The notes: generated from the sequence alone by a model not told the origin. Positions 23,871-32,356 are shown, counted from the stretch's first letter. The stretch is DNA of 46,561 bases from Verrucomicrobiota bacterium (GCA_022710935.1 JAKLFY010000049.1:1-46561); one strand, 5' to 3'. Numbers and translations are program-made.

Positions 23871-24902
23871 ATGGCTCAACCTGTTTTTCATCCCAGCGTG
23901 GAAGGCGCCCAGCACGGCGCGAAGACCTTGGCCCAGTTCCTCGATTATGCGAAGGCATCCGGCGCGGCGGGCGCGCAGCCGTCCAACTACATGCTCGAGG
24001 ACGGCAAGAAGTTCAAGTCGGCCAAGGAGATCAAGGACACCTTTGCGTCGCGCGGGATGTCGTTGGACGGGATCTCGTGCCATTGTCCCATCTGGGTGCA
24101 CACGACGGCCTGGACCGGCAGCCCGACCGTGCGACCGTTCATACCTGCCGATGTTGCCAAGCTGGCACCGGAGAAGATCGAGAAGTGGGCGGAGGATTAC
24201 CTGTTGCGTTTCTTCGATTTGGCGTCGGAACTGAAGGTCAAGATCCTGCCGATGTTCTGGGGTGTGGCCTTTGGGTGGGAGCTGGCGACTGGCTATCCGT
24301 GGGGTTTCTGGAAGGGCGGCGACTACGACCTGCTCGAAGCGGGGAAGGAGCGATTCGTCAAGAAGACGGCGAAGATCCGCAAGAAGGCCAATGACCTCGG
24401 GCTTTATCTGGCCCATGAGATCCACCCGGGCACGGCCGCGATGTGCGCCGACGATTTCAATCTGCTTGTGTCGATCTGCGACGGCGACAAGTGTCTCACG
24501 GTGAATGCGGATCCGTCCCATTGCTGGGAGGGCGAGAGCTGGGAAACCCGCTTCCGCAAGGTGGCCAGCCGCGTTTACGCCTGCCACGTCAAGAACTACA
24601 CCATTCGCCCGAATGTCCCGCTGCGCTACATGGCGCCGAACTGGCCCGACCGCGCGATGCAGTTTGTCGACATCCCCTCCGGCGATCTGAACATGGTCCG
24701 CTACGTCGAGATGCTGATCAACATCGGCTACGCGGCGCGCTACTGCGAGATCATGGGCAAGAAGACCGCGCCGCTGATTGTCGAGGCGGAGAGCGCCTAT
24801 CGCGACATCGATGCGACCAGCGCCAACGGCATCGCCTACGTCCGGGACAACCTCTGCTTCCCGATCGCCGCCGGATCGTTCGAGGACGGCATGGGGGCTT
24901 GA
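23871..24902 (+). CDS. Sugar phosphate isomerase/epimerase-like TIM-barrel protein
   Basis: A 343-residue cytoplasmic protein of the xylose-isomerase-like (AP endonuclease family 2) barrel. Candidate metal ligands are the Glu and His in LAHEIHPGTAA, Asp and His in NADPSHCWEG, His in YACHVKNYT, and Glu in LIVEAES. The frame is open far upstream inside tsaB, but the homologous region starts at MAQPVFHPS, just after AACATTTAACCAATATCCTT. Members isomerise or epimerise sugars and inositols; the substrate is unknown. The strong terminator after it suggests it is transcribed alone. Confidence 0.8.
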   Translation: MAQPVFHPSVEGAQHGAKTLAQFLDYAKASGAAGAQPSNYMLEDGKKFKSAKEIKDTFASRGMSLDGISCHCPIWVHTTAWTGSPTVRPFIPADVAKLAPEKIEKWAEDYLLRFFDLASELKVKILPMFWGVAFGWELATGYPWGFWKGGDYDLLEAGKERFVKKTAKIRKKANDLGLYLAHEIHPGTAAMCADDFNLLVSICDGDKCLTVNADPSHCWEGESWETRFRKVASRVYACHVKNYTIRPNVPLRYMAPNWPDRAMQFVDIPSGDLNMVRYVEMLINIGYAARYCEIMGKKTAPLIVEAESAYRDIDATSANGIAYVRDNLCFPIAAGSFEDGMGA

Positions 24903-24937
24903 TCGCAAGACGTTCCAACACGCGTGCCGCAGTCAGC

Positions 24938-24976
24938 GCCCCCGCTTTCGACACGAACGCGGGGGCTTGCTGTGTT
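24938..24976 (+). terminator. Stem-loop terminator
   Basis: A perfect 8-bp GC stem GCCCCCGC / GCGGGGGC with a 13-nt loop, followed by TTGCTGTGTTT. It lies about 35 nt after the isomerase-like stop and before the transporter start. Confidence 0.65.
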
Positions 24977-25037
24977 TGGGGATGGTCCGCGCGCCCGTGT
25001 CCGCTCGTAAAGCCTGGTCCGCATATCTGACGGAGTT

Positions 25038-26720
25038 GTGACAACATCCTCGACCGACAGCCTGCCCGAGCCCGCCCCGCCGAAGCTTGGGCGGGTCTTC
25101 TGGACCCTGAACACCATCGAGATGTGGGAACGGCTGGCGTTCTACAACCTGCGCGTGATGGCCCCGATCTACATCATGCAGGCGGACAATCCCGGCGGCC
25201 TGCACCTGACGGCCGGGGACAAGGGGATCATTTACGCGTGGTGGGCGGTGTTTCAATCGTTGCTGCCAGTCGTCACCGGCGGCCTGGCTGACCGGTTCGG
25301 GTACAAGCGCACGCTGGCCTTCGCAATCAGCTTGATGCTGATCGGCTACCTGATGATGGCCGGTCTGCGCGACATCGCGTCGCTGGATCAATTGGCCGCA
25401 ATGCTCTCGGGCATCGGCCGGAGCATTGCGGACTGGAGTTTTGGCGCCTCTCTGCCAGGCCGGATGCTCGATGGCTTGACCGATTTCGTGGGCGGCGGCT
25501 TGATCGGCTCGGGGAACTACTGGGGGTTTTTCCTGAGCATCCTGACCCTGGCGACAGGAACGGCGTTCTTTAAGCCGGGGATCCAGGCCTCACTGGCGCA
25601 TCAGTTGACCCGGGAGAACTCCTCGATCGGCTGGGGCATCTTCTATTGGGTCGTGAATGTCGGGGCGTTTGTGGGCCATTTCCTGCCCTCGCTGTTCCTG
25701 CTCAAAGGCCTGTTCGGGGCGGGCGTGAACAGCCCGGAAGCCTGGCGCAACCTGTTCCTGGCTTCGGCGTTCTTTACCTCGTTCAATCTCTTGTTGCTCC
25801 TGACCTTCAAGGACGTCCCGTCCGGCGCGTCCAAGACGGAGACTGTCGGCCAGGTGCTCAAGAGGACCCTGGTCAACATCACCGAGCCGCGTTTGCTGGC
25901 GTGGATGGCGATCATGTCGTGCTTTTGGCTGATGATGTATCAGCTTTGGGATCTTCAGCCGAACTTCATCGCCGACTGGGTGGACAGCGGTCCGGTGGCC
26001 GCGGCGCTGGGTTGGCTGCCGGAGGGCTTGCGCAGGGTGGTGGTGGAACAGACGCCGCGGGGCCCGATGATCCCGCAGCAGGTGATTTTGAGCTGCAACG
26101 CCTTGTTCATCATCCTGGGCGTGGTCGGGGTCGCCTGGCTGACGCGGCGGATGCGGACGTTGTCCGCGATGTTGCTGGGCATGATCATGGCCACGCTGGG
26201 CGTGCTCATCGCGGGCTGGACGCAGAGCGCGTGGATTCTCGTGGCCGGAATTCTCTGCTTCTCGATCGGCGAGATGATGACCGGACCCAAGAAGAGCGAA
26301 TACCTCGGTCTGATCGCGCCGCCTGGCAAGAAGGGGCTTTACCTTGGCTACGTCAACATCCCGGTGGGTGTTGGCGTGTTCGCCGGCTCATGGATTGCCG
26401 GGTGGGTGTACGGGCGCTGGGGTGAAAAGGCCGTGCTCGCCCTGCGCTACCTGGCCGAGAACACACCGTTCGGCGCCGGGAAGAACTGGGATGGGCGCAT
26501 CGATCTGTTGGAACGGACGCTGGGTGTGCCGCGCACCGAAGCGATGGCCAAGCTCCAGGAGGTTACAGGCCTCGATGCGGTCGGCGCCACCCAGTTGCTT
26601 TGGACCACCTACGACCCCCACATCATCTGGATCCCGTTCGCATGCGTCGGCGTCGCCGCGGCCGTGGCGCTCTTCATCTTCGGGCGCATGGCCCGGCGCT
26701 GGAGTGACATGAACGCTTAG
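25038..26720 (+). CDS. POT/PTR2-type major facilitator transporter
   Basis: A 560-residue inner-membrane transporter with 12 or more helices. The N-terminal FWTLNTIEMWERLAFYNLRV is the E-x-x-E-R-like helix 1 signature of proton-coupled oligopeptide transporters, and GGLADRFGYKRTLA is the MFS loop 2-3 motif. FFKPGIQASLAHQLT and NVGAFVGHFLPSLF follow. An internal hydrophilic stretch (about 315-345) and a C-terminal insert (about 475-520, ENTPFGAGKNWDGRIDLLE) are longer than in E. coli DtpA. Substrate is probably small peptides or related compounds, coupled to protons; not testable from sequence. Start is GTG. Confidence 0.8.
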   Translation: MTTSSTDSLPEPAPPKLGRVFWTLNTIEMWERLAFYNLRVMAPIYIMQADNPGGLHLTAGDKGIIYAWWAVFQSLLPVVTGGLADRFGYKRTLAFAISLMLIGYLMMAGLRDIASLDQLAAMLSGIGRSIADWSFGASLPGRMLDGLTDFVGGGLIGSGNYWGFFLSILTLATGTAFFKPGIQASLAHQLTRENSSIGWGIFYWVVNVGAFVGHFLPSLFLLKGLFGAGVNSPEAWRNLFLASAFFTSFNLLLLLTFKDVPSGASKTETVGQVLKRTLVNITEPRLLAWMAIMSCFWLMMYQLWDLQPNFIADWVDSGPVAAALGWLPEGLRRVVVEQTPRGPMIPQQVILSCNALFIILGVVGVAWLTRRMRTLSAMLLGMIMATLGVLIAGWTQSAWILVAGILCFSIGEMMTGPKKSEYLGLIAPPGKKGLYLGYVNIPVGVGVFAGSWIAGWVYGRWGEKAVLALRYLAENTPFGAGKNWDGRIDLLERTLGVPRTEAMAKLQEVTGLDAVGATQLLWTTYDPHIIWIPFACVGVAAAVALFIFGRMARRWSDMNA

Positions 26721-26763
26721 CGAGGCGTGTTGCCTGTCCGAGCGATTGGGGTCCCATCCGGCC

Positions 26764-27180
26764 CTATCGCGACTGCCGCACGCGGACGGTGTAGCGCTTG
26801 GCCTGATCGTTCATCGAGGTGAAACGCACCGTCTCCTGACCATTCTCGGTCAGGATCAGGGTCTGCCACGGGGTCGAGTCGACGACATAGCCCTGGTCGT
26901 CTTTGAACTCGCAGTTCACCTGGACATCGAGGCGGCGGTTCTCCCGATTGCGGACCTGGGCGGCCACTTCCAGCCGGCCGTCGGGGAGCGTGGTCTGCTG
27001 AATCCCCGAGCATGTGACCGACCGCTGGGCGCCTTTGTCCATGAGGACGAAATTGGATCTGTTCTCGGTGTCGAATTTCGTCGTGTTGAGCGGAGGGAGC
27101 GCGCCGGTCTCGGTCTTGCAGCCGCTCAGCGCGGCGGTCAGGGCGATCAGTGCGATGGCTTTGAGCAAGCAGGGTTTCAT
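26764..27180 (-). CDS. YcfL-family lipoprotein
   Basis: A 138-residue outer-membrane or periplasmic lipoprotein. The signal sequence ends in a lipobox (LTAALSGC at about 14-21). The domain (NRSNFVLMDKGAQRSVTCSG..., RLEVAAQVRNRENRRLDVQV, WQTLILTENGQETVRFTSM) matches the DUF1425/YcfL family. In enterobacteria ycfL is next to lpoB, and the same pairing is seen here. Its start overlaps the stop of the COG3014 gene (ATGA). The role is unknown but is presumed to be linked to the LpoB partner. Confidence 0.8.
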   Translation of the reverse strand: MKPCLLKAIALIALTAALSGCKTETGALPPLNTTKFDTENRSNFVLMDKGAQRSVTCSGIQQTTLPDGRLEVAAQVRNRENRRLDVQVNCEFKDDQGYVVDSTPWQTLILTENGQETVRFTSMNDQAKRYTVRVRQSR

Positions 27181-28430
27181 AGGGTCTGTGGGTGTGTGGA
27201 TTTGTCGCTCACGTACAGGACGGTGTCCCGCGAATCGGACGCGACGGTGAACGTGATGGTCTTGGTCAGGCCCGCGATCGGGCGGCGCTCGGCATCCAGG
27301 AAATCAACCGTCGCCGTGTGCCGTCCGGGGGCGAGCTGAAACGTGGCCAAGCTCAGGTAGAGCGGCAGGCTTTCCCATGTCCGGGTGTCCGCGCGCGGCG
27401 TCGTTGCGGCGGACACCACCTTGCTGAGCACACCGGCGATCATCAAGCCGGCGCCCACCTCGTTGGCCGAGCCGCGTCCGCCCCCGGCGCCGGCGACCAT
27501 GGCCCCGCTGACGATGGCGGCGTTTCCGACGGCGTCGGTGCCGGCCTTGAACACGGCTTTGTTGCCGAGGATATGGTCCATGACCCGCCCGCCCCGCGTG
27601 GTAGCCTGGAAATTGAGATCGTCGTAGGCGCCCACATGCGCCGTGTGCGCGCCGATGCGGATCATCGCTTCGCGGGCCTGGGAATAGCCGGGCTGGAACT
27701 TGAGCTGCTCGCCGTATTGACCCGCGGCGATCTTGGCCGGCCCCTGCCCGTACTCGACAAACACCAGCACGTTGTGCGCCGGATTCGCGTCGGGCGGGAT
27801 GGCGAGCCGGCAAAACGAACGGGCGCGCGCGAGGGCATCCGAACCGTCGCCGTTCAGCTTCATCGTGGCCAACCCATCGAGGTACTCGAGCAGCACGTAA
27901 TCGCTCGCGTAACTCCGCTCCTCCGCGTCGGCATCCTGGAACTGGGCCGATCGAAAGCAGGCCCGGGCATTGTCTGGCTCGCCGTCCATCCAGTAGAGAA
28001 TGCCGCGGTAATAGTAGGCCATCACCCGTTCGTACGGTTCGCCCAGGAATGTCTTCTTGGCCTCGGCAGTGAAATACCCCCGGGCGCGACGCGACGCGGC
28101 GTCGGCGTCGAAGATCGACCCGATGCGGGCCAGGGCCTCATCAAGCTGCTGTCGGGCTTCGGGGAATTGGGCGCGGCGCATGGCCGCGGAGGCCATGCGG
28201 TACTGCCAGAGAACGCGGTCTTGGGCCGGCCCGCTCGCGAGCGCCTTCGGGCCGTCCACCGAAAGGTCGCCGGTTGGCCGGAACGCCGGTTGGGGCGACG
28301 AACATCCGGCGGCCAGGACCAGGGCTGGCCAGATCCAGAGCCCGCGAGACCAGACCGCGCGACCCTGGATTGGTCGAAGGCGCGCCGCGCAGCGGCGCCG
28401 CTTGGCGAGGCGTCGATTGTCCACTGTCAT
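27177..28430 (-). CDS. COG3014-family lipoprotein
   Basis: A protein of about 417 residues that starts with a basic region and an export segment ending in a lipobox (LVLAAGCSSP). The soluble part has TPR-like helices (MRRAQFPEARQQLDEALARIG, VMAYYYRGILYWMDGEPDNARACF), a glycine-rich segment (SGAMVAGAGGGRGSANEVG), and a beta-rich end. This fits the conserved COG3014 lipoproteins found between LpoB-like and YcfL-like genes in other phyla. An ATG 11 codons earlier (28463) is an alternative start. The three genes likely form one operon acting at the cell envelope; a specific function is unknown. Confidence 0.72.
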   Translation of the reverse strand: MTVDNRRLAKRRRCAARLRPIQGRAVWSRGLWIWPALVLAAGCSSPQPAFRPTGDLSVDGPKALASGPAQDRVLWQYRMASAAMRRAQFPEARQQLDEALARIGSIFDADAASRRARGYFTAEAKKTFLGEPYERVMAYYYRGILYWMDGEPDNARACFRSAQFQDADAEERSYASDYVLLEYLDGLATMKLNGDGSDALARARSFCRLAIPPDANPAHNVLVFVEYGQGPAKIAAGQYGEQLKFQPGYSQAREAMIRIGAHTAHVGAYDDLNFQATTRGGRVMDHILGNKAVFKAGTDAVGNAAIVSGAMVAGAGGGRGSANEVGAGLMIAGVLSKVVSAATTPRADTRTWESLPLYLSLATFQLAPGRHTATVDFLDAERRPIAGLTKTITFTVASDSRDTVLYVSDKSTHPQTL

Positions 28431-28471
28431 GACCAAAGCCTGGCGCAAACGAACTGGTGACATGCCTCGTT

Positions 28472-28500
28472 GGTCTGAGGCGGAGCCTCGCTAACGATAC
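28472..28500. repeat. 29-bp repeat with hairpin (family C), copy 1
   Basis: Identical over 29 bp to 42070-42098, with a diverged copy at 44303-44330. The core GAGGC-GGA-GCCTC can form a 5-bp hairpin. The element covers the stop codon of the LpoB-like gene, so the terminal ...YR-stop codons lie within the repeat, as they also do in the PIN toxin gene. Confidence 0.85.
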
Positions 28501-29123
28501 ACCGCGTCTTCGAGTCCTTGACGCTTGATCTCATGGTCGCCAGCCCAGACGATCGCGGTGGTGCGCGCATCGATGAGCTGGAAGCTGTAGAGGACATAGT
28601 CACTCGTGCCCTTCGATGTCCGCGTCGACAGGCCCTGGAGCTTGCCGGTCAGGAAATAGTCGGCGCCTCGGAACTCCTGGATGTTCGGATCCGACGAAGC
28701 TGTGACCTGTCCTTGCCGCTTCAAATCCCGCTCCTTCTGGAGCGCTTCCATCCGTTCCCGGGCCAGGAAGACCACCTTCCCGCCCGAGCGCGACGTCAAC
28801 TGGGTCATCATGCGGGTCAGGAAGATGTCCTTGTTGATGGGGAACCGCGTCTCGTTGATCACCGGGTCCAACACGACGTAAGGCGGCGTTGGCGCCTGGT
28901 TCATCTGGGGCAGTGCCATCATGCCCCGCGCCATTGTGTCGGCCACCGTGACGATGTCCTGCGACTCGATCCCGGTGCCCACGACAAATCCGCGCTCGTC
29001 GGCCCGCATCTCGGTGACGCCGACGCCCTTCGGGTTCTGGACGCCCGAGGAGGCGCACCCGGCGGCCAGGACGATGAGGAGGGCCGCGACCGAAGCTGTC
29101 TCAAAGTGTCTGATCAGGTTCAT
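28491..29123 (-). CDS. LpoB-like penicillin-binding protein activator
   Basis: A 210-residue lipoprotein (signal with lipobox LIVLAAGCASS at about 16-26) matching the LpoB family: RGMMALPQMNQAPTPPYVVLDPVINETRFPIN, FLTRMMTQLT, GKVVFLARERMEALQKER and ADYFLTGKLQGLSTRTS...YSFQLIDARTTAIVWAGDHEIKRQG. In E. coli LpoB reaches from the outer membrane to stimulate PBP1b. Whether that partner exists here is not visible. It lies upstream of the COG3014 and YcfL genes on the same strand, reproducing an arrangement known elsewhere. The final codons run into a dispersed repeat. Confidence 0.8.
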   Translation of the reverse strand: MNLIRHFETASVAALLIVLAAGCASSGVQNPKGVGVTEMRADERGFVVGTGIESQDIVTVADTMARGMMALPQMNQAPTPPYVVLDPVINETRFPINKDIFLTRMMTQLTSRSGGKVVFLARERMEALQKERDLKRQGQVTASSDPNIQEFRGADYFLTGKLQGLSTRTSKGTSDYVLYSFQLIDARTTAIVWAGDHEIKRQGLEDAVYR

Positions 29124-29218
29124 ACCAGCGCAATGCTCCATTGGCCAGCCCCGCGCCACCACGGTCGCCGAGCTGGGCCGAACGGATGCTATAGTGGACG
29201 CACCGGGCTCGGAATGCA

Positions 29219-29248
29219 ACACGGACAATCGGCACACGGACAATCGGC
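29219..29248 (+). repeat. Tandem 15-bp direct repeat
   Basis: ACACGGACAATCGGC occurs twice head to tail, perfectly, in the divergent gap between the LpoB-like and yqhD genes. It lies about 24 bp downstream of a TATAGT that could be a -10 box for the yqhD gene and 48 bp before its start codon. The layout would suit a regulator binding as a dimer of direct-repeat sites, but no regulator gene is nearby. Confidence 0.6.
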
Positions 29249-29295
29249 CGCTCGAAGGCTTGACCGCCGATGGACTTCCTGAAAGGAATGCGCCC

Positions 29296-30438
29296 ATGCA
29301 AAACTTCGAATTCAAGAATCCGACCGAGATCCTGTTCGGTCGCGGTATGATCGCCAAACTCGAGAGCCGGGTGCCCACCGGAGTGCCCGTGTTGCTCCTC
29401 TACGGCGGCGGCTCGATCAAACGCAACGGCGTCTATGACCAGGTCAAGGCCGCGCTCAAGAACCGCCAGGTCGTCGAGTTCGGCGGCATCGAAGCCAATC
29501 CCCTCTACGAAACCTGCCTCGAGGCGGTGAAGGCGATCCGATCCAGCCAGGTCGGTTTCATCCTCGCGGTGGGCGGCGGCTCCGTGCTCGACGCGGCCAA
29601 ATTCATCGCGGTCGCCGCGCGCTATGAAGGGGCCGATCCCTGGGAGATTCTGCGCACGCACGGCCAGGTGATCCAGGCGGCCCTGCCTCTGGGCGCGGTC
29701 CTGACCCTCCCGGCCACGGGCTCGGAGTCCAACGGCAACGCCGTGATCTCCCGCAAAGCCACGACCGAAAAGCTCGCTTTCGCCTCGATCCTGGCCTTCC
29801 CGGTCTTCTCCGTGCTCGATCCCGAGACGACCTATAGCCTCCCCCGCAAACAGGTGCGCAACGGCATCGTGGATGCGTTCATGCACGTCATGGAGCAGTA
29901 CATGACCTATCCGTCCGCCGCCCCGCTCCAGGACCGCTTTGCCGAGGCGATCCTCGAGACGCTCATCGAGGCCGGGCCGGTGACCCTGGCCGAGCCGGAG
30001 AATTACGACGCGCGCGCGGCGTTCATGTGGAGCGCGACAATGGCCCTCAACACACTCATCGGCTGCGGCGTGCCCCAGGACTGGTCGACCCACATGGTCG
30101 GCCACGAGTTGACTGCGTTTTACGGATTGGACCACGCGGAGACGCTGGCCATTGTCTTACCGGGGGTCTGGAAGCACCAGTTCGATCGCAAGAAAGCCAA
30201 GCTCGAACAGTACGGGCAGCGCGTCTGGAAGGTCAAAACCGCCGAGGACGCGATGGCCAGGACCGAGGACTTCCTCCATGCGCTGGGCATGCCCACCCGC
30301 CTGGGCGATTACAGGATCGACGCCGGCGCAGCCGCGGAGAAGGTGCGGACGCGGTTTGCCGAGCGCAAGACCAGGCTGGGCGAACACGGCGACATCGGGC
30401 CCGACGCGGCGGCTGAGATCCTGCGGTCGCGCGCCTGA
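29296..30438 (+). CDS. yqhD: Iron-containing alcohol dehydrogenase, YqhD/butanol dehydrogenase type
   Basis: A 380-residue group III dehydrogenase that reduces aldehydes with NADPH. MQNFEFKNPTEILFGRG is the usual YqhD opening. The nucleotide-binding GGGSVLDAAKFIA and LPATGSESNGNAVI follow. Metal ligands are the Asp and His of NGIVDAFMHVMEQY and the two His of MVGHELTAFYGLDHAETLAI. GAAAGGA lies 9 nt before the ATG. It is likely to act in aldehyde detoxification. It ends at a strong palindrome shared with the convergent ATPase gene. Confidence 0.9.
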   Translation: MQNFEFKNPTEILFGRGMIAKLESRVPTGVPVLLLYGGGSIKRNGVYDQVKAALKNRQVVEFGGIEANPLYETCLEAVKAIRSSQVGFILAVGGGSVLDAAKFIAVAARYEGADPWEILRTHGQVIQAALPLGAVLTLPATGSESNGNAVISRKATTEKLAFASILAFPVFSVLDPETTYSLPRKQVRNGIVDAFMHVMEQYMTYPSAAPLQDRFAEAILETLIEAGPVTLAEPENYDARAAFMWSATMALNTLIGCGVPQDWSTHMVGHELTAFYGLDHAETLAIVLPGVWKHQFDRKKAKLEQYGQRVWKVKTAEDAMARTEDFLHALGMPTRLGDYRIDAGAAAEKVRTRFAERKTRLGEHGDIGPDAAAEILRSRA

Positions 30439-30463
30439 CGGTCTGTCTGCGATCGGGTTTGAA

Positions 30464-30529
30464 ACCCGGAAATCTCACCCACGGACCGTCAGGAATGCCG
30501 CGACCGCCCCACTGGTGAGATTTCCGGGT
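30464..30529. terminator. Bidirectional palindrome between convergent genes
   Basis: A perfect 16-bp inverted repeat (ACCCGGAAATCTCACC and its complement) around a 34-nt spacer, between the stop codons of the convergent yqhD and ATPase genes. It is placed to end transcription from both sides. It contains an AAATCTC unit like the one repeated in the palindrome after proS. Confidence 0.6.
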
Positions 30530-30534
30530 GAGCG

Positions 30535-32331
30535 TCACTTCAGGTTCTCCTCGGTGTAGAGCGACAGTTCGATGAGGCGTTCGAGGATGTCGGCGGGGGG
30601 CAGCCCGGCGAAATTCTTGGCAACGAGTTCCTTGGCGAAGAGCCGGCAGATATAGCGGAGCTTCAGCGCCTTGTTGCGGGAGGCGAAGACGAAATCCCGG
30701 TGCCCGTTGTTGATCACCACCACGTTCTGGTCAGGCTGGTACCGGGAACGCCAGAGCTCGCCGGGCGCCTTCTGAAACGTGTAGCTCGGGATGCCTTGTT
30801 TGGTGGCGTCCCTGGATTGATTCTCCGGAAGAAGCGAGTCGGTGACCGTGATCAAGCCCTCAGCCGAGCATTCGATGTCCGCCTGCTTCACGGTCAGGCC
30901 CAGCCGGACCAGCCCAGGGTCCGAGGGGGCCTTGAAACTCACAATCTCGCCATCGGCGTTTTCCAGGGCACCCTCGCCTTCAACAATGACCCACCGAAAC
31001 GCAAGGTCGCGCTCGACCAAACGATTCGAGCGGTCTCTGGCAATCGCGCGAAGCCTCTTGGCGCCACCCACGGGAATGACACTCGATGCCGGTGAAATCC
31101 GGACCGAGAACAGGGGCCCCGCGTAGTCGAAGAAGTCTTTTTGGACCGGTTCGGGCTCCTCGCCCGTCAGCCCTTGAACACCGTCGTTCAACTCGATCGA
31201 GTCTCCGTCGCCTCCCGCGGGGGTTCCCGCCGCGGCCTTGGATCGCCTGGCGCCGGCCTGGCGAAGATCGAACCAGTCGTATTCCTCGGCCGGGAGGATC
31301 AGCAGGGCTTCTCGGAGCGCTTTATGGACGGAGCGCAGAACCTCGCGGCTGGTCTGTTCCTCCTCGGCCCGCTTTTGCTCCTCGATGAGGCGGAGCAGCT
31401 CGGTCTCGATCGGCCCCAGTTCCTCCGTCAACCGATGGTAGGCCTCGTCCTGGATGATGCCGCTCCGGGTTCCGGGAGTGAGGCTCAGATGCGGCGCATC
31501 GAGAATCCCCTGGAGATAACCGCTGGTCCAGGGGGGCCGGGCAAACTCGGGCAAGGCCGAGAGACTTTCGATCACCCGCGTACCCCGGCGGTACAGCCCG
31601 ACTGCGTTGGCCGGGTCCGGACGGGCCAGGTAGACCTCGACGTAAAGATCGCTCTGGGGCAGCCGGCTGACTTCGTGAAGCAGGCGCCCTTCGAATTGAC
31701 GGGGTTCGACCTTGAACTCGGCCCGCGCGGTGCGGTCGAGCACGCGGATTTCGACGCCGGAGTTTCGGATGCGGTCCCGCAGTTCCGAGGCCAGATACCA
31801 CTGGATCTTCTCGCCACTGAATTGCTTGATGCCTGACAGGATGTTTCTGATCAGGAGCTCCGTGCCCGGCTCCGGCAGCAGCAGGCGCTTCTGCGTGATG
31901 CGGTAGCCGGGATCGCCCTTCTTCATGCGCATCTGGTAGGTCCTGCCATCGGCACCGGCCGAAGTGAGGACCAGTTCCTCTCCCACCGTCCAGAAGCTCA
32001 GAAGCCCGATGCCGAACTCGCCTTGAATCCCCGGTGCGCCCTCGGCCTTGAGGCGTTTCTTGATCGAATCGCAGATGTGCGTCGCGACGTACTCGAAATC
32101 GGGCAGACCCCGATCGTTGCGCCGGATGCCTTCGCCGTCGTCTTTGATGCGCAGAAAATGGACTCCGTGTTCCTTGCCGCGAACCAGCGTGATGTGTTTG
32201 GCCCGGGCGTCGATGCTGTTTTCGACGAATTCCGCGACGGCTTTCAGCGGATTGCTCTGGGACAGTGCGATGATCCGGATCGCATTCCAGTTGTCGCCAA
32301 TCCGCAGTTTGCCGGAATCGTGGTCTTTCAT
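30535..32331 (-). CDS. GHKL (HSP90/MORC-like) ATPase with internal Ig-like segment
   Basis: A 598-residue protein with an N-terminal GHKL ATP-binding fold. N box is AEFVENSIDARA (E34, E37, N38, D41); G1 is IKDDGEGI (D64-G68); the G-rich lid is GEFGIGLLSFW (104-114). The next block continues as an HSP90/MutL/MORC transducer-like region, with LTPGTRSGIIQDEAYHRL then a charged coiled helix ending in the KRAEEEQTSREVLRSVHKAL region. An Ig-like or Big-type beta segment lies at about 407-497 (FSVRISPASSVIPVGG...). A conserved-looking C-terminal helical end follows (KALKLRYICRLFAKELVAKNF). There is no signal peptide. Standalone MORC-like ATPases are known near restriction or defence systems, but no nuclease or methylase is here. 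It lies 25 bp after the sugar importer and may be cotranscribed with it. Confidence 0.7.
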   Translation of the reverse strand: MKDHDSGKLRIGDNWNAIRIIALSQSNPLKAVAEFVENSIDARAKHITLVRGKEHGVHFLRIKDDGEGIRRNDRGLPDFEYVATHICDSIKKRLKAEGAPGIQGEFGIGLLSFWTVGEELVLTSAGADGRTYQMRMKKGDPGYRITQKRLLLPEPGTELLIRNILSGIKQFSGEKIQWYLASELRDRIRNSGVEIRVLDRTARAEFKVEPRQFEGRLLHEVSRLPQSDLYVEVYLARPDPANAVGLYRRGTRVIESLSALPEFARPPWTSGYLQGILDAPHLSLTPGTRSGIIQDEAYHRLTEELGPIETELLRLIEEQKRAEEEQTSREVLRSVHKALREALLILPAEEYDWFDLRQAGARRSKAAAGTPAGGDGDSIELNDGVQGLTGEEPEPVQKDFFDYAGPLFSVRISPASSVIPVGGAKRLRAIARDRSNRLVERDLAFRWVIVEGEGALENADGEIVSFKAPSDPGLVRLGLTVKQADIECSAEGLITVTDSLLPENQSRDATKQGIPSYTFQKAPGELWRSRYQPDQNVVVINNGHRDFVFASRNKALKLRYICRLFAKELVAKNFAGLPPADILERLIELSLYTEENLK

Positions 32332-32356
32332 CGCGCCCTGTTTGGCAAAAGGCCGC

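Noticed and set aside
23669-24394. Plus-strand open frame beginning inside repeat A (VGIEFAPRGGTRPT...).
   Set aside because: The part beyond the repeat is antiphase to the isomerase-like gene. The repeat portion is described as a repeat, although its shared peptide is noted as a finding.
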